From Micromonospora vinacea (lineage in GTDB: Bacteria > Actinomycetota > Actinomycetes > Mycobacteriales > Micromonosporaceae), in NCBI RefSeq assembly GCF_015751785.1, contig NZ_JADOTY010000001.1:6572001-6636000 (forward strand): a stretch of DNA of 64,000 nucleotides. Direction: 5' to 3'. Position 1 is the first letter of the stretch. Every line of letters begins with the position of its first letter. The notes below the pieces were generated by a model. The model made no database searches. It was not told the origin of the DNA and saw only the letters and a program-made list of their open reading frames with translations. Below are positions 1-8,150 of the stretch, one piece after another. The translations under genes were made by a program, and so were the position numbers.

Positions 1-1589
1 TAGAAGTGCAGCCGGTTGGCCTCGTCGACGTACTCGTACTGGCTGCCGGTGTCCGCGCCGGCGTGGAACAACGCGTCGGAGAGCTGCCGGTAGTCACCCA
101 TGGTGATCTTCTGCGGGGTTCCGTCGGGCCGGTAGAAGTCGATCATGTCGATGTCCTGCGGGTTGGCGTCCACCACCCACTGGAACGGCGCGCTGTCGGC
201 GTTCTTCGTCTTGCTCACCAGCACGCCGCTGTCCGGGGTGAAGGAGTCCGCACCCATTCGGTCGACCACCTCGACCGTGTAGTTGTTGAAGCTGCCACCG
301 TCGCACAACGGGTCGGTGCTGACACCGCACGTCGGTGACAGGTCCTTGTTCAGCGCGATGTTCACGCCGCTCAGACCCTTCGGGCCGGCGTCGACCGCCC
401 GGGCCGTGACCTGCGCGACCACCAGGCCCGAGGAGGCCAGCGACTCCCGCGACAGCCGCAGCACGTGCTCCTCACCGAGCAGGCCGATCTTGAGCTTGTC
501 CCGCACCGTGTGCAGCGAGCCCATCGAGCCGCCGTTGGTCGGCGGAATCTGCCAGCGGGTGTGCGGACCGCCCGGGCCGTTGAACGACCCGCGCGACATC
601 ATGCTCCAGATCCCGGTGTACGCCCTGCGCAGCGGCTCGCCGTACGGGTTGTTGTAGTTGTCGCCGATGCCCAGCAGATGGGTCAGCTCGTGGGCGTAGA
701 CGCCCATGCCGGAGCTCTCCCCCTGCGTCGAGGAGCCACCGCCGGCGTTCGGCCACAGTGTCGCCGCCGCCTTCCACGAGGTCCAGTCCACGTAGCGGGT
801 CTTCGCCCAGTTCGGCAGGTTGGGGTCCGGCGGGCCCCAGGCGTCCGGCACGTCCTCCTTGTTCTGGAAGATCATCTGCCCGAACTCCTGCCAGGTCGAC
901 GACTCGTCCTGGCCGGCGCTGAGGATGAACACCAGTTCGTACTGGTTGGCGACCTCCTCGCCGACGGCCGCCCGCCAGGCGCCCAGGCCGTCGGTGCGGA
1001 TGTTCTTGCTGCACACGTCCCCACTCGGGCAGGCGCCCGGGTTGAACCCGTTGTCCAGCCCGTACTGGTAGGACTTGGCCGGCATCTGGTACGGCCCGAA
1101 CCCGGTGAGGTCGACGCCGTAGCGGCCGTTGGAGTCCTGCATCCAGTACTCGTGCAGGGTGTGGCCCTTGTTCAGGGTGTTCGGGGTGTTCAGGAAGTCC
1201 TGGTAGAACTTCGGCACGTCCGCTCGGGGGATGTTGGTCGCGACGGACTGGGGGTTGCCGAAGACCGTGGAGCGGGCCCGCTGGGAGACCGCGAACGTCT
1301 CGTCGGGATAGTCCAGCGCCACCAGGGCGATCTTGAAGTTGCGGACCGAGCCGGACACGCTCGGGTCGGCCCAGTTCTTGCCGGGCACAGCCTTGTAGTC
1401 GTTCCAGGTCATCGTGTCCGGGTTCTGCCAGGCCTGCGGGTCGAGGACCTGGAACGGCGCAGTGCCGCCGGCCGGGTTGGCCGGGGCCGCGGCGGCCTGC
1501 GCCGCCCCGGTCGCCACGAGCGTGGTCACCACGGCAGCGGCCAGCACGGCCCGCCTCAGCCGGGTGCGGTGGGGGGTAGCACGGTGCAC
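1..1589 (-). CDS. Secreted M6-family (immune inhibitor A-like) metalloprotease, partial
   Basis: The reading frame runs off the left edge, so only the N-terminal ~529 residues are present. The GTG start at 1589 follows an AGAGGTGG ribosome site and gives a signal peptide: basic HRATPHRTRLRR, then an Ala/Val-rich hydrophobic stretch to about residue 34. The zinc site is HELTHLLGIGD at residues 300-310, an HExxHxxGxxD metzincin-type motif with H300, H304 and D310 as ligands and E301 as general base. This context (a 'GVYAHELTH' lead-in and 'MSRGSFNGPGGPHTRW' after it) is typical of actinobacterial M6-domain exported proteases. Established family role: extracellular proteolysis. Substrate is unknown. 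The C-terminus, which in this family often carries a PKD or carbohydrate-binding domain, is outside the window. Confidence 0.88.
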   Translation of the reverse strand, partial: MHRATPHRTRLRRAVLAAAVVTTLVATGAAQAAAAPANPAGGTAPFQVLDPQAWQNPDTMTWNDYKAVPGKNWADPSVSGSVRNFKIALVALDYPDETFAVSQRARSTVFGNPQSVATNIPRADVPKFYQDFLNTPNTLNKGHTLHEYWMQDSNGRYGVDLTGFGPYQMPAKSYQYGLDNGFNPGACPSGDVCSKNIRTDGLGAWRAAVGEEVANQYELVFILSAGQDESSTWQEFGQMIFQNKEDVPDAWGPPDPNLPNWAKTRYVDWTSWKAAATLWPNAGGGSSTQGESSGMGVYAHELTHLLGIGDNYNNPYGEPLRRAYTGIWSMMSRGSFNGPGGPHTRWQIPPTNGGSMGSLHTVRDKLKIGLLGEEHVLRLSRESLASSGLVVAQVTARAVDAGPKGLSGVNIALNKDLSPTCGVSTDPLCDGGSFNNYTVEVVDRMGADSFTPDSGVLVSKTKNADSAPFQWVVDANPQDIDMIDFYRPDGTPQKITMGDYRQLSDALFHAGADTGSQYEYVDEANRLHF

Positions 1590-1769
1590 GGAACCACCTC
1601 TCGTCGGAGGGAAACGCGGCGCCGGCGTCCCGATGGGGGGTGTCGCGGAACGTTTGTCAGCAGGCCGCGCAGCGAATCTAGGAGTACGGGCCAGTGCCGG
1701 TCACCGTGCAGATGTCGGCAGGTGGGCCGGCGACTTCCGACACCTGAAGGACCGGTGCCCACCGGCGGA

Positions 1770-2687
1770 TCAGCCAGGACCGGCCCCGGAAGCCGGATCG
1801 ACAGTGGCCGCGAGGGCCCGCAGCACGTCCCGGCGCACCCGATCGGCGGCAGCCCCGGACAGGGGTCCGCGCGGTGGGCGGCACCGCCCGCCGAACCGCC
1901 CCGCGCACTCCATGGCGAGCTTGACGGCCTGCACGGCCTCCGGCCGGGAGGCCCAGCCGAGGATCGGGTGCAGCTCGGCGTAGAGCGGCAGCGCCCGGCC
2001 CAGGTCGCGGGCGACGCACAGCTCGTACAGGCGCACGGCCTGGCGGGGCAGGGCGTTGGGCAGGGTGGCCACCCATCCGGTGGCGCCGCACAGCACCAGT
2101 TCGAGCACCACGTCGTCGGCGCCGACCAGCACGTCGACGTGCGGGCAGAGGTCCCGCAGGCGGTGCAACCTGCGGACGTCGCCGGTGACCTCCTTGACCG
2201 CGACGATCCCGTCGATCTCGGCGACGGTCGCCAACAGGTCCGGCGTGAGGTCCAGCCGGGTGTCGTACGGGTCGTTGTGGGCGACCACCGGCAGGCCGAC
2301 CGCCGCCACCTCCCGGTAGTGGGCGACCACGTCGGCGGCGCGGGCTGCGGGCCCGTCGGGTGGCCGCGCGAGCACGCCGTGGGCGCCGGCCTCGGCGGCC
2401 TGCTCCGCCCAGCGGCGGGCCTGCCTGCTGCCGTAGCCGCCGACGCCGGGCACCACCGCGCAGCCGGGCGGCGCGGCCTGCACCGTCGCCCTCACCACGG
2501 CGGCCCGCTCGTCGTCGGAGAGGGCCCGGTACTCCCCCAACGACGCGCACGGCGCGACCCCGTGGCACCCCTCGGCGGCGAGCCAACGGACGTGTTCCTG
2601 GAGCTTGTCGAAGTCGACCGACAGGTCGGCGCGAAACGGCGTGGTGACGGCGACCAGTACGCCCCGCCAGGGCCGACCAGTTCCCAC
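1770..2687 (-). CDS. Dihydrodipicolinate synthase/N-acetylneuraminate lyase family enzyme
   Basis: A 305-residue (beta/alpha)8 class I aldolase of the DapA superfamily. The Schiff-base lysine is K165 in VAVKEVTGD. The substrate-carboxylate loop reads ASLGEY (residues 48-53), as in the 'GSLGEY' subgroup that is not true DapA. The usual catalytic tyrosine of the Y-N-x-P motif is replaced by H137 in AHNDPYDT, which may change proton relay or substrate. The GTG start at 2687 is preferred because GGGGAGGGG sits just upstream; the frame stays open to 3218 only as read-through across the divergent promoter. It is divergent from a PucR regulator. In actinomycetes such pairs serve catabolism of small hydroxy- or keto-acids, so control by that regulator is inferred. 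The substrate cannot be named. Confidence 0.85.
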   Translation of the reverse strand: MGTGRPWRGVLVAVTTPFRADLSVDFDKLQEHVRWLAAEGCHGVAPCASLGEYRALSDDERAAVVRATVQAAPPGCAVVPGVGGYGSRQARRWAEQAAEAGAHGVLARPPDGPAARAADVVAHYREVAAVGLPVVAHNDPYDTRLDLTPDLLATVAEIDGIVAVKEVTGDVRRLHRLRDLCPHVDVLVGADDVVLELVLCGATGWVATLPNALPRQAVRLYELCVARDLGRALPLYAELHPILGWASRPEAVQAVKLAMECAGRFGGRCRPPRGPLSGAAADRVRRDVLRALAATVDPASGAGPG

Positions 2688-2942
2688 TCCGAAATCCCCT
2701 CCCCGCCGGCACCGCCCGTCATCAGACCCGCGCCGTGCGCGGCGGCGCTGGTGCGGTCCGTACCGGAACCCTAGAAACGTCTGTCGCCCCCGGTCTTCGG
2801 ACAGATGCCGGAACCACCGCGTCGCCGCCCGTCTTTTTGTCGCGACTTCGACAGTGGACCTTGCGCGACGACCCACCCGCACCGGAGGGTAAGGACTGGC
2901 GGTCGCGCGATCCCTGTCACGCAGCGCAACCTTGGGAGTTAC
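2688..2942. promoter_or_regulatory. Divergent promoter region between the DapA-like gene and the pucR-like regulator
   Basis: A 255-base interval separating two divergently transcribed genes. It should hold both promoters and probably the PucR binding site. I could not pick out convincing -10/-35 boxes or a clear palindrome by eye. The ribosome site GGGAG lies about 8 bases before the ATG at 2943. Confidence 0.4.
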
Positions 2943-4172
2943 ATGCACGGTGAGCTCCAGCGAATCGTCGACGCCGTCGCCGCCCGGGTGGGGCGACCCG
3001 CCCTCATCGAGGACCGGCGACAGCGGGTGGTCGCCTACAGCGAGCACGACGGCCCGATGGACGACGTCCGCCGCACGTCGATCCTGCGCAGGCAGACGAC
3101 GCCGGAGGTGATCGCCTGGTTCCGGGGCATGGGCGTGCTCACCGCCCACGCGCCGGTCCGCACCCCCGCGTGCGCCGAGCTGGACCTGCTGGCAAGGGTC
3201 TGCGTGCCGATCCGACACGACGACCTGCTGCTCGGATTCGTCTGGTTCATCGACGCGGACGGTTCGATGACCGACGCCGACATCGCCACCGCGACCGGTC
3301 CCTTCACCGACCTGTCGCTGGCGCTGTACCGGGAGAACCTGCTCGGCGAGCTCGCCTCCCAGCGGGAGACCGAGGCCACCCGCACCCTACTGGTGGAGAG
3401 CAGGCAGGCACGCGAGCACGCGGCGCGGGCGCTGCTGGAGGAGGGCGTCGTGGTCGCCGACGGGTCGACCGTCGCGCTCGTCGCCCAGCTCGTGCCGGCC
3501 GGCGGGCGACAGCCCGACGAGGTGGCCCGGATCGCCCTGGAACAGGCCCTGGTCACCACCCGTCGGTGGATCGGAGTACGGGAGACACTGCACCTGGTCT
3601 GGCACGACCACGGGGTGCTGCTGGTCTGCGGCGACCGGATCGCCGGCCGACCCTCGCCGGAAGCCTCCGCCGGGCACCTCAACGAGGCGCTGGGCACCGC
3701 GACCCGCGGTCTGGCGTCGGTGGATCGGACGGTTACCGGGATCGGGCAGCCCCGCGCCGGGCTGTCCAGCGCGGTCGAGTCCTACCAGGAGGCCGCGCAG
3801 GCCGCCCGGGTCGGTACCCAACTGCCCGCGCTGGGCCAGGTCGTCTCCTGGGCGGGCCTGGGCATCTACCGGGTTCTGTCCCAACTGGACAGCCAGCACC
3901 TCGACGTCGCGGGCGTCCATCCCGGGCTGGAGCGGCTGCTGCGCGACGACGCCCACCAGGTGCTGCTGGAGACCCTGGAGGCCTACCTCGACCTGGCGGG
4001 CAACGCACACGCCACCGCCGAGAAGCTCCGGTTGCACCGGACGACCCTCTACTACCGGCTGCAACGGGTGGAGCAGCTCGCCGGGACCGACCTCAAGGAC
4101 GGCAACGAGCGGCTGTGTCTGCACCTGGCCATGAAGCTCGGTCGGCTCAGCGGCGACTACCGCACGCCGTGA
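2943..4172 (+). CDS. PucR/CdaR-family transcriptional regulator
   Basis: 409 residues. The last ~60 residues form the PucR-type helix-turn-helix (HATAEKLRLHRTTLYYRLQR), which in this family binds DNA and activates purine, sugar-acid or amino-acid catabolic genes. The N-terminal ~130 residues look like a GAF-like sensor (CVPIRHDDLLLGFVWFID), followed by a helical linker and a GGDEF-like CdaR middle region around residues 180-300. ATG 2943 has a GGGAG ribosome site; an in-frame opening exists to 2805 but lacks one. Divergent orientation from the DapA-like gene suggests it controls that gene. The inducer is unknown. Confidence 0.85.
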   Translation: MHGELQRIVDAVAARVGRPALIEDRRQRVVAYSEHDGPMDDVRRTSILRRQTTPEVIAWFRGMGVLTAHAPVRTPACAELDLLARVCVPIRHDDLLLGFVWFIDADGSMTDADIATATGPFTDLSLALYRENLLGELASQRETEATRTLLVESRQAREHAARALLEEGVVVADGSTVALVAQLVPAGGRQPDEVARIALEQALVTTRRWIGVRETLHLVWHDHGVLLVCGDRIAGRPSPEASAGHLNEALGTATRGLASVDRTVTGIGQPRAGLSSAVESYQEAAQAARVGTQLPALGQVVSWAGLGIYRVLSQLDSQHLDVAGVHPGLERLLRDDAHQVLLETLEAYLDLAGNAHATAEKLRLHRTTLYYRLQRVEQLAGTDLKDGNERLCLHLAMKLGRLSGDYRTP

Positions 4173-4197
4173 CGACGCGCGGCTGGAACGCTCCTCG

Positions 4198-5283
4198 TCA
4201 CACGAGGCGGGTCATCCAGCCGTACGGGTCGGCGGCACGGCCGTACTGGATGTCGAGCAGATGGCGGCGCAGCCGCATGGTCACCGAGTCCTCGGCGCCG
4301 GCCTTCGGGGCCGTCACCTCGCCGCCCTCCCAGACCAGGCGACCGACCGGGGTGACCACCGCGCCGGTGCCACACGCGAACACCTCGGTGATCGCGCCGG
4401 ACGCCACGCCCTCCTGCCATTCCCGGATCTCCACCGGGCGTTCCTCGACCTCCAGACCCAGATCCTTGGCAAGGATGAGGATCGACCCCCGGGTGACACC
4501 TTCAAGGATCGTGCCGAGTTCCGGGGTGATGATCCGGCCGTCAGCCGTGATGAAGTAGACGTTCATGCCGCCGAGCTCCTCCACGTAGCGGCCCTCGGCG
4601 GCGTCCAGGAAACAGACCTGCTCACAGCCGTGCTCGGCGGCCTCGACCATCGGCGCCAGGCTGGAGGCGTAGTTGCCGCCGCACTTCGCCTCGCCAGTGC
4701 CGCCCCGCGCCGCCCGGGTGTACTCAGTGGAGAGCCAGATGGAGACCGGTTTGACACCACCGGAGAAGTACGCCCCGACCGGGCATGCGATCACCATGTA
4801 GGTGATCTCCTTCGCCGGGCGAACGCCCAGGAACGGCTCGGACGCGAACATGAACGGCCGCAGATAGACGCTGTGTTCATCCTCTTCGGGCACCCAGGCC
4901 TGATCGGCGCGGACCAGGCCCTCGACCGAGGCCATGAAGTCCGGCACCGGCAGTTCGGGCAGCGCCAGCCGCCGGGCGGACCGGGCGAAGCGCTCGCCGT
5001 TGGCTTCCGGCCGGAAGGACCAGATCGACCCGTCACGGTGCCGGTACGCCTTCATCCCCTCGAAGATCTCCTGGGCGTAGTGCAGCACGGCCGCCGCCGG
5101 GTGCATGAGGATCGGCCCGAAGGGGATGATCTCGGAATCCTGCCAGCCGCCGTCCGGCTTCCACACGGCCCGTGCCATGTGGTCGGTGAAGTACGTGCCG
5201 AACCCCGGATTCGCCATGATCTCGGCTCGCCGCTCCGCGCTCGCCGGGCTCGGATTCTGGTGCAACGGGAACGACAGGCGCAT
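4198..5283 (-). CDS. ilvE: Branched-chain amino acid aminotransferase
   Basis: 361 residues, a fold-type IV PLP aminotransferase with strong similarity to actinobacterial IlvE. The PLP lysine is K200 in EAKCGGNYASS. Other landmarks are QEIFEGMKAYR (residues 71-81), RPFMFASE, and the cofactor-phosphate loop 'EGVTRGSIL'. It transfers amino groups between Leu/Ile/Val and 2-oxoglutarate, the last step of synthesis and the first of degradation, in the cytoplasm. It ends convergently 25 bases from the pucR-like gene and is probably monocistronic. A GAGAGGA ribosome site precedes the ATG. Length is normal for the family. Confidence 0.95.
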   Translation of the reverse strand: MRLSFPLHQNPSPASAERRAEIMANPGFGTYFTDHMARAVWKPDGGWQDSEIIPFGPILMHPAAAVLHYAQEIFEGMKAYRHRDGSIWSFRPEANGERFARSARRLALPELPVPDFMASVEGLVRADQAWVPEEDEHSVYLRPFMFASEPFLGVRPAKEITYMVIACPVGAYFSGGVKPVSIWLSTEYTRAARGGTGEAKCGGNYASSLAPMVEAAEHGCEQVCFLDAAEGRYVEELGGMNVYFITADGRIITPELGTILEGVTRGSILILAKDLGLEVEERPVEIREWQEGVASGAITEVFACGTGAVVTPVGRLVWEGGEVTAPKAGAEDSVTMRLRRHLLDIQYGRAADPYGWMTRLV

Positions 5284-5495
5284 GGCCGGGTCCTCTCAAT
5301 GGCCGCATCCCTGGGCGCTCAGGTCAACCGAGGACGAACACGCAGGGGAGTTTGTCGGATGACAGGTGCAGAATACCGACAGTAGTGTCGCCGATCGTGG
5401 ACAGACTGCGGCGACCCCGAGGGACGGTGCGGCCGGAAGCCGGGCTGACGAGCGGATCGCCGACGTGCCCGTGTCGACCGAGCTTGAGGTGATCG

Positions 5496-6257
5496 GTGGT
5501 CCGCTTCGAGTTTGAGCTTCGACCCCTGACCGAGATGCCGCCTTGGGGAGGCGACCGCCCGAGCCTGCATTGGTTCGGGTTGACCAGCGGTTGGTACTGG
5601 ATAAGGGTCCAGGACGGCGAGTTCCTGCGCTACACCGACGCGGCTGTCGGCGTCTGGAACCTTGAGCGGCCATACCCCGACTATTACGTCGCGCGGCTGT
5701 GGGAAGACCTGATCGTCCTGCGCTGGGCGCTGCAAGCGCCGGTACCGGAGGATTTGATTCCGTTTGTCGATGGGACGTTTCTGCCACGGGAGTTCCCCGA
5801 CCGAGACGACTACGGCGACGACGTGGACGCCGCGTTCGACATTCAGAGCGACTACGCCCTCGACCTGGGTTACCTGAGGAACGCGCCAGACCTGAAGTGC
5901 TGGCGGCATGCCGTTGACGGCTCGGACGTGGTGACGCTGAGCCAGCAGATTCCGCCCTGGACGCGGGGTGCGTTCGAGGGTCCCGATCGGCTGGACGTCA
6001 CCATGCCGGCCGCAGAGGTCCTCGCAGCGATTGACGACTTCGATCGGCGGCTCGTTGCGGCGATGGAGGTTCGAGTCGCTGGCCTGGAGCACAGCGGGCC
6101 GCCTTCAGACGTGGATCTGGATCTCCAGCAGCTGCGGGTGGAGCACGCGCAGCGCAGCGACTGGCTCCAGCAGCGTCTGGCTTCACGTCGCGATGTCGAT
6201 TGGACGAAGATACGTCTCGGTGCCGCTGAGCTTGCCTCGTGGCCACCGGCGTCCTAG
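5496..6257 (+). CDS. DUF5984-like uncharacterised protein
   Basis: 253 residues, GTG start with GAGGTGATC upstream. The N-terminus FELRPLTEMPPWGGDRPSLH followed by WFGLTSGWYW resembles my recollection of the DUF5984 family of actinobacteria; no function is known for that family. The protein is acidic and Trp-rich and has neither signal peptide nor membrane segment, so it is likely cytoplasmic. The last ~80 residues are helical with charged heptad-like stretches. No obvious operon partner. Third-position GC is somewhat lower than in neighbouring housekeeping genes, which fits accessory DNA. Confidence 0.72.
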   Translation: MVRFEFELRPLTEMPPWGGDRPSLHWFGLTSGWYWIRVQDGEFLRYTDAAVGVWNLERPYPDYYVARLWEDLIVLRWALQAPVPEDLIPFVDGTFLPREFPDRDDYGDDVDAAFDIQSDYALDLGYLRNAPDLKCWRHAVDGSDVVTLSQQIPPWTRGAFEGPDRLDVTMPAAEVLAAIDDFDRRLVAAMEVRVAGLEHSGPPSDVDLDLQQLRVEHAQRSDWLQQRLASRRDVDWTKIRLGAAELASWPPAS

Positions 6258-6331
6258 CGCAGCGCGCAGTCGCTGATGCCCGGCAGGCTCATGTCGCGCC
6301 TCTGCCCGCACCTCGCCCACAGGCGGGGCGG

Positions 6332-6580
6332 TTATCCCTCAGCGGTGGGTCGGCTGTGCACCACCAACTCGTCGATCTCCAACCGACCGACGCGCAGCTC
6401 CCGCACGACCGCCCGGCGGATCGCCAGCCGCCCGATGGCCAGCGCCCCGACTGCCACAGCCCCGACGGCCACTGCCCCCACGGCGAGCGCGCCGAACGAG
6501 GCCGCCCCCGCAGCCCGCGCGCCCGTCGCCGCCGCTCCCGTCGCCACCGCGCCGTTGGCGCGCGCCCCGGTCAACCGCAT
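6332..6580 (-). CDS. Small beta-solenoid-like repeat protein
   Basis: 82 residues from the second ATG, chosen because GAGAGGT lies 7-8 bases upstream; an earlier ATG at 6601 abuts its purine run. The body is an unbroken five-residue period (A-L-A-V-G, A-V-A-V-G, A-L-A-I-G, R-L-A-I-R, E-L-R-V-G, R-L-E-I-D), ending in ELVVHSRPTAEG. Small right-handed beta-helix proteins of this kind are common in actinomycetes and resemble pentapeptide-repeat proteins, but with Ala/Gly/Val in place of the A(D/N)LxG pattern. No signal peptide is evident. Function unknown. Confidence 0.65.
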   Translation of the reverse strand: MRLTGARANGAVATGAAATGARAAGAASFGALAVGAVAVGAVAVGALAIGRLAIRRAVVRELRVGRLEIDELVVHSRPTAEG

Positions 6581-6695
6581 CAGGCGTACCTCTCGCTTCA
6601 TTCCCCCATTGTCCGCGTACCGCCGGCCGCCCGCTCCCCGGATATCCCGTATGTCACCCCGCCCTCTTCTTCTCGCCCCTAACGCGGGCTCCGGT

Positions 6696-6957
6696 CTACC
6701 TGGGGGTCAGCTGCTGAGTCAGCCGATCCAGGCCGCCCTTGATCAGCTGGCCGTACTGGTCGTCGCCGAGCGCGCCGATGCCCGCCTGTGCACGGTGGAG
6801 GTATTCGCGGGCAAATCCGCGTGAACAGGTCGCGGGCAGCCGCAGGCTGGCCCTGATGATGATGGAGTTGCACACCTTCGTTGATCCGGGCGAGCGTCAC
6901 ATCGAAGGTCAACGGTTGCTGCTGTACAGCTTCATCTCGCGACGAGGGCATGGACAT
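6696..6957 (-). pseudogene. Small conserved-looking protein broken by a frameshift
   Basis: Translation from ATG 6957 (GGAGG ribosome site 10 bases upstream) gives a plausible 48-residue helical start ending RDLFTRI. After that the frame turns into Arg/Pro-rich shadow sequence. In the neighbouring frame coding sense resumes at once: FAREYLHRAQAGIGALG... down to LDRLTQQLTPR and a TAG at 6696-6698. Joining the two frames near 6810-6820 gives an ~87-residue helical protein. Either a single-base insertion has inactivated the gene or there is a sequencing error. I do not recognise the family. Confidence 0.5.
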
Positions 6958-7016
6958 ACGTGGTGGACCTCCGCTAACTGACGGCGCGCTCCGTCATCCG
7001 GTGAGAATTGCGCCGC

Positions 7017-7853
7017 TCACCCGCGCTCGCTGTCCACCGCCGGGTCCGCGGCGGTTCCCGGGAAGTGTTCCGCGAACGTGCGGTACACCGGTGTTCCCGG
7101 CAGGTTGTCGCGGATGGCGAACACCACGTGGTCGAAGCGATCGACCTCCCGCAGCGCGTCGGCGAAGGTCTCGGCGACCGTAGCGGGATCGTTGCGGAAC
7201 ACGCCGCATCCCCACGCGCCCAACACCAACGTCCGCTGTCCGTGCGCGGCCGCGACCTCCAGCACGCGGCGGGCACGCCGGGCCAGCACCGCCGGTACGT
7301 CCGCAACGTGTTCGGGCTGGTTGCGGAGGATCGCGCCCAGGTTCGGCGCCGCAGCGGTCAGGAACGACGTCGTGTACGGCTGGTCGAGCAGATTGCCCTT
7401 GTCGTCCCGGAACACCGGCACGTCCGGGGAGAAGATGACGCGGTCGCTGTACCGCAGGTCCCGCTGTTCACGGTGGAACGCATAGAACTCCGGGGCGGCA
7501 AGGAGACACGGGTACAGCGCCGAGGAGCGGGCGACGCTTTCCTCCTGCGCCTTCGCCCCGCCCAAGAATCCCCCACCCGGGTTCTTTGCCGAGGCGAACA
7601 CCAGGCAGGCCGCTCCGGGCGCCAGTCGACGGGCTGCCTGCAACGTCGACTCGTTCGTCACCTCCACCCTGCCTTCGCCGGGCTCCGCGTTGTCCGCCCC
7701 GGGTTCCTCGTCTGGCAGGTGGAGATGCGTGCCGGCGACTGCGGCACGGACCATCTCGCCGATGCCGACCTCGTCACCGGCGCCATTGCGATAGCGACCC
7801 GAATCAGCGATGGCGACCGTCTGCCGGGCGATCTCGCGAAGACGACCGCTCAT
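7017..7853 (-). CDS. Bacterial-type poly(ADP-ribose) glycohydrolase (TIGR02452 family)
   Basis: 278 residues. The PARG signature GGG-X7-QEE is present: G93-G95 and Q103-E104-E105 in NPGGGFLGGAKAQEES, with the last glutamate expected to be catalytic. The C-terminal macrodomain motif VLGAWGCGVFRNDP matches the ADP-ribose phosphate loop. Established family activity: removal of ADP-ribose chains or terminal units from proteins. It is cytoplasmic and stands alone, divergent from the LAL regulator. No ADP-ribosyltransferase or toxin partner is visible nearby, so its substrate is unknown. Confidence 0.9.
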   Translation of the reverse strand: MSGRLREIARQTVAIADSGRYRNGAGDEVGIGEMVRAAVAGTHLHLPDEEPGADNAEPGEGRVEVTNESTLQAARRLAPGAACLVFASAKNPGGGFLGGAKAQEESVARSSALYPCLLAAPEFYAFHREQRDLRYSDRVIFSPDVPVFRDDKGNLLDQPYTTSFLTAAAPNLGAILRNQPEHVADVPAVLARRARRVLEVAAAHGQRTLVLGAWGCGVFRNDPATVAETFADALREVDRFDHVVFAIRDNLPGTPVYRTFAEHFPGTAADPAVDSERG

Positions 7854-7945
7854 CGGACGTACTCGTCTGCGTTACGACCCTCGTGCTCCACGATGAGCAC
7901 GCTAGGCAGTCCCGCCCCGACCGACAACCGGGTTGGTGCTCTCCG

Positions 7946-8128
7946 TCACCTGAGAAGATCGTTATGGCTGCGCAGTTCTCGGGCACGCCTGCGGCTGGCG
8001 TCGATGATGTCGGGGCGGAGCAGGTGACCGAAGCCGGCGCGGTCGAGGCGTTGGACCAGTGCATCCCGGTCGGTACCGAGTGTGGTGGCGGTGGCGTCGC
8101 GCAGAGCCCTTGCATGAGCATCCCGCGA
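7946..8128 (-). other. Start-less coding remnant between the PARG and LAL genes
   Basis: On the minus strand a 60-codon open frame between two TGA codons has G/C-ending codons and a protein-like translation: 'RDATATTLGTDRDALVQRL' then 'RAGFGHLLRPDIIDASRR', ending in SHNDLLR. It has no ATG, GTG or TTG start. It may be the C-terminal scrap of a lost gene. I do not recognise the family, and it could be chance. Confidence 0.28.
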
Positions 8129-8150
8129 CGCGGGTCACGTGAGGGTACTT

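Noticed and set aside
465..2774. 769-codon plus-strand open frame
   Set aside because: Antisense to the M6 protease and DapA-like genes; composition is Arg/Gly/Val shadow sequence without domains.
2688..3218. N-terminal extension of the DapA-like gene
   Set aside because: Overlaps the divergent pucR-like gene and lacks homology; a GTG with a good ribosome site exists at 2687.
4198..5495. T-box or leader-peptide attenuator upstream of ilvE
   Set aside because: No T-box core, run of branched-chain codons or alternative hairpins could be seen in the 200 bases upstream.
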